DNA of 63,030 nucleotides, from contig NZ_MCRI01000014.1 of the NCBI RefSeq assembly GCF_001720165.1, forward strand, positions 1 to 63,030, in the 5' to 3' direction. Of the stretch, positions 57,524-63,030 are shown one piece after another (position 1 is the first letter of the stretch; every line of letters begins with the position of its first letter). The DNA is from Methylophaga muralis. Its GTDB lineage: Bacteria; Pseudomonadota; Gammaproteobacteria; Nitrosococcales; Methylophagaceae. The notes under the pieces are model-generated. The model ran no database searches. It was not told the origin of the DNA and worked only from the letters and a program-made list of their open reading frames with translations. A program made the position numbers and the translations under genes.

Positions 57524-58708
57524 ATGACAGATCTCAAAGACCAGGGTTTTGCCACCCGAGCTATTCGTGCAGGACATGTAAGAACCCCTGAGGGTGAACA
57601 TTCCGAACCGATTTTCCCTACTTCCAGCTTTGTGTTTGATAGTGCAGAGCAGGCGGCAGCGCGTTTTGGTGGCGATGAACCGGGCAATATTTATTCACGA
57701 TTTACCAATCCGACCGTACGCACTTTTGAACAACGCCTAGCATCGCTGGAGCAGGGTGAGTCATGCGTGGCAACCGCTTCAGGCATGTCTGCCATTCTGG
57801 CTACTTTTATGGGGTTGTGCGCTGCTGGTGATCATATTCTGTCGTCACGCAGTGTGTTTGGCACCACTCGAGTTTTGTTTGATAAATATCTCAGCAAGTT
57901 TGGTTTGCAAACAGATTATGTTCCGTTAACCGATTTGGCGGCCTGGGAATCGGCTATCAAGCCTAATACCAAAGCGTTATTTCTGGAAACACCTTCCAAT
58001 CCATTAAACGAGATTGCCGATTTGGCGGCGTTATCAGCCTTAGCCAAAAAACATGATTGTTTGTTAATCGTTGATAACTGTTTCTGTACACCAGCTTTAC
58101 AACAGCCTTTATTGCTTGGTGCGGATATCGTCATTCACTCAGCTACCAAATACATTGATGGGCAGGGGCGTTGTGTAGGCGGTGCGGTTGTCGGAGATGC
58201 AAAACGAGTCGGTGAAGATGTGTATGGTTTCTTGCGAACTGCGGGTCCAACCATGAGCGCCTTCAATGCCTGGACTTTTCTGAAAGGTCTTGAAACATTA
58301 GATTTACGCATGAAAGCGCATTCAGCTAATGCGAATCAACTGGCACACTGGTTACAACAGCAGAAAATGGTTACTCAGGTGTTTTATGCCGGGCTCGAGT
58401 CGCATCCAGGACATCAGCTGGCTAAACAGCAACAATCTGACTTTGGGGGCATTATTGCGTTTGAAGTGGAAGGCGGGCAGCAGGCAGCCTGGAAATTAAT
58501 TAACGCCACACAGTTTATATCGATTACTGCCAATCTGGGTGATACCAAAACAACTATCACCCATCCGGCCACTACGACTCATGGCCGTTTGTCAGTAGAA
58601 GCCCGCGCTGAATCGGGTATCAGTGATGGCATGATACGTTTGTCGGTAGGTTTGGAAAATGTTGAAGATATTCAACAAGATATTCAGCGTGGTTTAGATC
58701 TGCTTTAA
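57524..58708 (+). CDS. metZ: O-succinylhomoserine sulfhydrylase MetZ
   Basis: PLP enzyme of the Cys/Met metabolism family that makes homocysteine directly from O-succinylhomoserine and sulfide. 394 residues; PLP-Lys209 in IHSATKYIDGQGRCVGG, IYSRFTNPTVRTFEQRLASLE, ETPSNP. The GQGRCVGG after the lysine fits MetZ better than cystathionine gamma-synthase MetB (usual GHSD...). No terminator is evident before the next gene. Confidence 0.93.
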   Translation: MTDLKDQGFATRAIRAGHVRTPEGEHSEPIFPTSSFVFDSAEQAAARFGGDEPGNIYSRFTNPTVRTFEQRLASLEQGESCVATASGMSAILATFMGLCAAGDHILSSRSVFGTTRVLFDKYLSKFGLQTDYVPLTDLAAWESAIKPNTKALFLETPSNPLNEIADLAALSALAKKHDCLLIVDNCFCTPALQQPLLLGADIVIHSATKYIDGQGRCVGGAVVGDAKRVGEDVYGFLRTAGPTMSAFNAWTFLKGLETLDLRMKAHSANANQLAHWLQQQKMVTQVFYAGLESHPGHQLAKQQQSDFGGIIAFEVEGGQQAAWKLINATQFISITANLGDTKTTITHPATTTHGRLSVEARAESGISDGMIRLSVGLENVEDIQQDIQRGLDLL

Positions 58709-58837
58709 ACCTTGCAAGTAAATAGCTGAACTATCGGCATAAAAACTGCATATTTAGACTGAAATAAAACAATTCGCGCCAGAAAACAGACATTGAGGAC
58801 GTTTTCTGCCGCTTTTCCAGCCAAACAGGTTGTTTTT

Positions 58838-60616
58838 ATGCAGAAAATATTAAGGCTCATACTGGCCCTGCCAATCATCTGGTTTACTCTGCCAGCAGTG
58901 GCAAACGCTGAATCCAGCGCGGATGTCCGCATCATTATTGATGTGTCCGGCAGCATGAAATACAACGATCCAGAGAATCTTCGCGCACCGGGACTTCGCT
59001 TATTAGGCGGATTGATGCCGGGTGATGCCGAAAGTGGCGTTTGGACCTTTGCCCGTTACGTCAATATGTTGGTGCCTATCCAAAAAGTCGACGATAAATG
59101 GCGACAACGAGTTCAACAAAAATCCTCTGAAATTCATTCTCTTGGTTTATTTACTGATATTGAACAGGCGTTGCAAAAGGCGACGGCTAATGTCAACGCC
59201 GCTGATTCAACTAAACAACGCAGCATTATCCTGTTGTCAGATGGCCTGGTTGATCTAGACAAGGGTAAAGCTGCCAGCGAGCAATCTCGGCAAAACATCA
59301 TCAATACACTGCTGCCACAAATAAAACAAAAAGGCTTTCGAATTCATACCATAGCCTTATCCGAGGAAGCCGATCACGAACTGCTTAAACAATTGTCCAT
59401 GGCGACCGATGGCTGGTATCACAAGGTAGATAACGCTGATGAGCTTGAGCGGGTTTTTCTGCATTTATTCGAGCAAGCCACTCAACGTGATTCCGTTCCT
59501 CTGGTGAATAACCGCTTCACTATTGATAACAGCGTCAATGAAATGACGATCTTAGTGTTTCGTGAAACTGAAACCGATATCACCCAACTTGTCCAACCTG
59601 ATCAAAAACAACAATTGGCCGACACTAATGATCCTGCCATCCGCTGGATGCAGGAAACACATTTTGATTTAATTACGATTGAGAAACCCATGGCGGGTGA
59701 ATGGTTTATTGACGCCAATATTGATCCGGACAATCGTGTCATGGTGCTGACCGATCTAAAACTGCAAACCATTGATCTGCCAAATAACATTTTGGCAGGT
59801 GAGCAATTTGATATTGTCGCCAAATTAACCGACCATGGTAAACAGGTAGAACGAACCGATTTTCTGCAATTGGTAACGGCAGAGTTAAGCACTCAGCCAT
59901 TGCAGGGGGAGCCCATCAATAACACGATGGCCTTAAATAACCAGACGGCAACGTTTATGGCAAATTTAGGCAAACTGTTTGACAGCGGACAGAATGATAT
60001 TGTGATCACCGCTAAAAGTGACACTTTTGAGCGTCAGCGTCGGCAATCTGTGAACGTAGTAGCTTTGCCATTTGATGTCACCGTCACCCAATTGGAGGCT
60101 GACAGTCGTAGTCATCGACTGTCCATGACAGCCGATGCCAGTATGATTGATCCAGAATCCTTGCAAATCACTGCATTACTCAGCGCTTCCGATGGCAGTG
60201 AATTCCCTTACGATGTATTACGTCAATCAGATAATGCCTGGCAGCTGACGCTTGCCGATTTACAACCCGAAACCGCTTATCAATTATCACTGCAGATCCG
60301 CGGCAAAACTTTGACAGGACGAAATGTGTTTTTGCAACCAAAGCCCATTCATCTAATGGACGAAGTTGGCGCAACACTAACCATTACCTCAGAAACCCCG
60401 ATTGGCGCAGAACCAGCCGATAAGCCTTTTGAGCCAGTTATTATTGATCCGGTTGTAGACGAACAAACCTCTGTAGTGGATGCAAGCTCATTTCGACTGT
60501 CTGATACCGTGATTTTAGCCATTGGCAATGCGGTTATTGTGCTGTTGTTGCTGATGGGATTCTGGTTTTGGCATCGCAGCCGTCGTCGGCAGCTGTTACC
60601 TGGAGACTTACTGTAA
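58838..60616 (+). CDS. Membrane-anchored von Willebrand factor A domain protein
   Basis: 592 residues from ATG 58838 (AGG at 58827-58829); the longer frame to 58793 is less likely. Signal peptide residues 1-24, vWA domain about 28-220 with the metal-ion site Asp35-x-Ser37-x-Ser39 (IDVSGSM), a Thr in GLFTDIEQAL and SDGLVDLDKG. A beta-rich region of about 300 residues follows, then one C-terminal helix (about 557-578) and a basic tail HRSRRRQ. The vWA part should face the periplasm. I do not know its function; it resembles the TIGR03503-type group only in outline. The next gene's ATG follows the stop with no gap. Confidence 0.82.
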   Translation: MQKILRLILALPIIWFTLPAVANAESSADVRIIIDVSGSMKYNDPENLRAPGLRLLGGLMPGDAESGVWTFARYVNMLVPIQKVDDKWRQRVQQKSSEIHSLGLFTDIEQALQKATANVNAADSTKQRSIILLSDGLVDLDKGKAASEQSRQNIINTLLPQIKQKGFRIHTIALSEEADHELLKQLSMATDGWYHKVDNADELERVFLHLFEQATQRDSVPLVNNRFTIDNSVNEMTILVFRETETDITQLVQPDQKQQLADTNDPAIRWMQETHFDLITIEKPMAGEWFIDANIDPDNRVMVLTDLKLQTIDLPNNILAGEQFDIVAKLTDHGKQVERTDFLQLVTAELSTQPLQGEPINNTMALNNQTATFMANLGKLFDSGQNDIVITAKSDTFERQRRQSVNVVALPFDVTVTQLEADSRSHRLSMTADASMIDPESLQITALLSASDGSEFPYDVLRQSDNAWQLTLADLQPETAYQLSLQIRGKTLTGRNVFLQPKPIHLMDEVGATLTITSETPIGAEPADKPFEPVIIDPVVDEQTSVVDASSFRLSDTVILAIGNAVIVLLLLMGFWFWHRSRRRQLLPGDLL

Positions 60617-63030
60617 ATGTCGTTGACTGATCCGGTTTTCCAATGGCTTGCCTATGAGCTGGCCGCTATCTTTGCCGTTCTGTTTATCTGGGTGTTGATT
60701 CGCGCACGACGCAAGCACAAACGTACTCAGGCAGCCGCTGCTAAAACGGCGAAATTTATCAAAAACAGTTACGAACAACGGGTTGCTTCATTAAGCGAGC
60801 AGCTGAGTAGTCGGTATGGTTTAAGCGGTGCGGCCTTGGATTCGATGGTCGAAGAGTTGATGCTGCGTGAAAAGGAAATCTTTAAATCCATCGTCAATCT
60901 GTATTCGGCTCAGGACGAAAAAACGCTGAATAATTTCCCTGAACAAATCACCTCATTAACTGATGCCACGCTGAGCATCATGCAAGCGGACAGTGAGCAA
61001 GATGCTGAGGTCACCGACCTACTAGACGTTGTTGATGAAACGTTGCAGGGAGAAGAAGCAGAGCTTGAAATTGAATTAGCTGAACAACCGGCGGAGACTG
61101 AAGAAGATCTTCAAGCTGAGTTTGATGGCGTGTTTGATGATGGCAATGCAGACACAGTGGTTGCACAAACGGAAATGCTGGATGACGAAACGGCGGTTAT
61201 TGAAGAGTTAAATGAGCCAGCCGTGGATTTTGATATTGAGTTGGCGGATGTTGAAACAGATGAAGTCGACGTTGATGACATCTTTAATCAAAACACACCC
61301 ATAGAAGAACCTGTTCCTAGCGAGCAAGAAGCACTTATTGATGATGCCATTGCGGCAGAACCCGAGTTGGATATAGATCCTGATCTGTTAGCTGACTTTG
61401 ATGGGCTTGCCTCAGACGAGCCTGTAGCAGAGCCTGAATTAGAACCTGAGCCAGAACCTGAACCTGCAAAAACAGCTATGCGGATGGCGGATTTTCTAAA
61501 GAATGACTGGAACCCAACCATTCCGGATGTGTATGGTAAAACGCCATTAGCGGAGACTGAGCCAGCAGCTGAAATCGAAAATGAGTCAGAAAATGCTGAT
61601 AGCTCTACTAAGCTAAAAAGCATGAAGGCGTATTTAAATACAGCCTGGACCAATCAGGTACCGGATATTTATGGTAAATCTGCCGCAGAGCCAGTAGCAG
61701 ATCAGATTGATGAAGATTTTGAGGCATTTGAACATCAGGAACTCAAACTGCATGCTTTCGAAACAGACGACACGACGGATCAGGCCTTATCATCACCTGT
61801 TCAGCCTGCCGATATCGAATTGGATGTTTTACAACCAAACGACGTGGATTCCGAAGTAGAAGAGATGATTTCTGTAGCAGAAATCGATGATCTTATGCGC
61901 GAGGCAGATACACCGCTTGAGGACGAACAGGCTGAAACTGTTAATGAACATGTAGCACTCGAAAATGACTTTGATTTCAATGAAATAAATACCTTAGTTG
62001 ATGAGGAGACTGCTCCAGAAGAAGATAATCTAGCAGAGTCTGAAATCGAGCCTGTTGAATTAGCTGATACAAATGAAGAGGATAGCTTGCCGCCTGAACT
62101 GACTGAGTCCAATCTATCGGATGACACCTCTGAAATAGTAGAGCAGTACCTTGAAGCTGATTTGCCTGAACCGACTCCATCTTATGAGCACTCAATAGAA
62201 GAAAAAACAGAAAGTGATAACACGTCATCAACAGCCGAAGCGGATCCCCAGTTAATTGTTGATGAAGAAGCAACTGATTGGCAGACCGATCTGATCGCTG
62301 AAGATAATGATTTCGAGATTGCTGAAACTGAGAATGCAGCAATCTTAGATGAACCGGTATCAGCAGCTGAAGAACTGGATTTTGTTGCAACTAATGATGT
62401 TGCAGAAGAGCTGGACTTAGCTGAAATAGCAGAACTGGATAAACCAGAAGAACCGGCATTAACATCTGAAGAAATAGTTGAATCAGCAGAGCAGCAACCC
62501 TCGCTTGAACAGAATCTGGAAGATGCTTCTGCTGAAGCAATTGATTTTCTCGAAACCGTAGAGATGACAACTCAGGATGTCGTTGAAGAACCTAGCGACA
62601 ATGTTGAAGATGACGTCTCAGCTATTGATCAGTTGGATGAGATAAATCCGTTAGAAGAAATTATTACCAAGGCTGAAGCATCAACATCCATGGAAGAGGC
62701 ATTAGCACCTGAAGAGCGGAATTCTTCTTCAATTAATGATATTGCTGATGATCTGGATTTAGCAGAAGAAATAGAACAGGATCAACAACCGGAAGCTGTT
62801 TTCGCCTCGGATGAGTTAGATGAATCTGTAGAACAAGAATCAGCGCTTGAACTGAATTTGCAGGATGCTTTAGCTGAAGAAACAGATTTCCTTGAAACCC
62901 CACCAATGCTCACTGAGGAAGTGATTGAAGTATTCAATGAGGGCGCTGAGGATGACATCAGCGAACTGGATGAAATAATCTCGCCAGAAAATAATATTGC
63001 CGAAGCCGAAGCCGAAGCCGAAGCCGAAGC
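60617..63030 (+). CDS. Giant acidic membrane-anchored protein, 3' end missing
   Basis: Starting at ATG 60617, directly after the vWA gene's stop, the frame is open for all 804 codons to the window edge. One N-terminal helix (about 10-29) followed by RARRKHKR predicts that the rest is cytoplasmic. Residues 37-120 look helical (YEQRVASLSEQLSSRYGL, VEELMLREKEIFKSIVNLY). Beyond about 140 the chain is dominated by Asp and Glu and is probably disordered. Two copies of a Trp-containing module occur at residues 288-308 and 336-354, and a 79-residue segment is repeated at 598 and 712. The end is an Ala-Glu repeat. No family recognised; it most likely works with the vWA protein. Confidence 0.8.
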   Translation, partial: MSLTDPVFQWLAYELAAIFAVLFIWVLIRARRKHKRTQAAAAKTAKFIKNSYEQRVASLSEQLSSRYGLSGAALDSMVEELMLREKEIFKSIVNLYSAQDEKTLNNFPEQITSLTDATLSIMQADSEQDAEVTDLLDVVDETLQGEEAELEIELAEQPAETEEDLQAEFDGVFDDGNADTVVAQTEMLDDETAVIEELNEPAVDFDIELADVETDEVDVDDIFNQNTPIEEPVPSEQEALIDDAIAAEPELDIDPDLLADFDGLASDEPVAEPELEPEPEPEPAKTAMRMADFLKNDWNPTIPDVYGKTPLAETEPAAEIENESENADSSTKLKSMKAYLNTAWTNQVPDIYGKSAAEPVADQIDEDFEAFEHQELKLHAFETDDTTDQALSSPVQPADIELDVLQPNDVDSEVEEMISVAEIDDLMREADTPLEDEQAETVNEHVALENDFDFNEINTLVDEETAPEEDNLAESEIEPVELADTNEEDSLPPELTESNLSDDTSEIVEQYLEADLPEPTPSYEHSIEEKTESDNTSSTAEADPQLIVDEEATDWQTDLIAEDNDFEIAETENAAILDEPVSAAEELDFVATNDVAEELDLAEIAELDKPEEPALTSEEIVESAEQQPSLEQNLEDASAEAIDFLETVEMTTQDVVEEPSDNVEDDVSAIDQLDEINPLEEIITKAEASTSMEEALAPEERNSSSINDIADDLDLAEEIEQDQQPEAVFASDELDESVEQESALELNLQDALAEETDFLETPPMLTEEVIEVFNEGAEDDISELDEIISPENNIAEAEAEAEAE
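61478..61678 (+). repeat. Duplicated short module W...PD(V/I)YGK
   Basis: Codons at 61478-61540 encode MRMADFLKNDWNPTIPDVYG plus Lys; codons at 61622-61678 encode MKAYLNTAWTNQVPDIYGK. They share an initial helix-like part, a Trp, and a PD-(V/I)-YGK end. They are the only strongly non-acidic islands in this part of the protein. Confidence 0.75.
62408..62977 (+). repeat. Imperfect 342-base (114-residue) repeat in the acidic gene
   Basis: The segment from 62408 (ELDLAEIAEL... ending LDEI at 62644) recurs from 62750 (DLDLAEEIEQ... ending LDEI at 62977), with shared marks such as LEQNLEDA/LELNLQDA, DFLET, EDDVS/EDDIS and LDEI. The offset is exactly 342 bases, in frame. Confidence 0.75.
62999..63030 (+). 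repeat. Hexanucleotide tandem repeat (GCCGAA)n
   Basis: Five full GCCGAA units plus GC reach the window edge, encoding an (Ala-Glu)n tract; the true copy number lies outside. The unit is six bases, so slippage would change length without breaking the frame. Confidence 0.9.

Noticed and set aside
61288..62390. Several minus-strand frames of 90-140 codons rich in Ser/Gly/Ala opposite the acidic gene
   Set aside because: They are mirror images of GAA/GAT/GCA codon runs in the strongly coding plus-strand frame and have no start signals.

Overview
The window is chromosomal DNA of a gammaproteobacterium. It shows the rho-miaA-hfq-hflX-hflK-hflC-purA gene order, a RibB/RibA-like fusion, PcnB-FolK-PanBCD, ClpS-ClpA and bacterial-type ProS. 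Protein character and moderate GC remind me of marine methylotrophs such as Methylophaga, but that is an impression, not a search result. I see no rRNA, tRNA, insertion sequence, prophage or CRISPR array; almost everything is housekeeping metabolism on dense, overlapping operons.

Layout. 1-459: start of an Slp-type lipoprotein (minus, cut by the left edge). 712-9248: rho, miaA, hfq, hflX, hflK, hflC, a DUF2065 gene, hisZ and purA, closed by a terminator. 9306-10169: a lone dehydrogenase. 10275-16667: glyA, nrdR, the riboflavin genes ribD-ribE-ribBA, lpxB and rnhB. 16719-21310: pcnB, folK, a deoxynucleoside kinase and panB-panC-panD. 21428-23143: a bifunctional ornithine-lipid synthase (OlsF type) behind a four-repeat Pho box. 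23140-28891: small conserved genes, a P-type ATPase behind a perfect FNR-type palindrome, and a CNNM/CorC-type transporter. 28893-37837: mostly minus-strand cell-envelope and metabolic genes including fumarase and proS. 37890-45744: pseudouridine synthase, MATE and TauE transporters, ppa, serB, grxD, clpS and clpA. 46104-54891: a ten-gene minus-strand cobalamin operon (btuM-cobB-bluB-cbiB-cobD-cobQ-cobU-cobT-cobS-cobO). 55485-57362: btuB on the plus strand. Between them lie two back-to-back cobalamin riboswitches with their own promoters. 57524-58708: metZ. 58838-63030: a von Willebrand factor A membrane protein followed directly by a huge acidic membrane-anchored protein that runs off the right edge.

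How the genes work together. The B12 locus is one coherent module: BtuB brings corrinoids across the outer membrane, the BtuM-like protein probably carries them across the inner membrane, and the operon performs the late steps (a,c-diamidation, adenosylation, amidation, aminopropanol linker, nucleotide loop, DMB synthesis). All of it is controlled by B12 through paired riboswitches. The Pho box upstream of the ornithine-lipid synthase links phosphate starvation to a phosphorus-free membrane lipid.

Three genes (hflK, a 524-residue unknown protein and a lytic transglycosylase) are each split by a single-base indel in a homopolymer run while otherwise intact. This looks more like base-calling error than gene decay. 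The least explained item is the vWA/acidic-protein pair at the right end.
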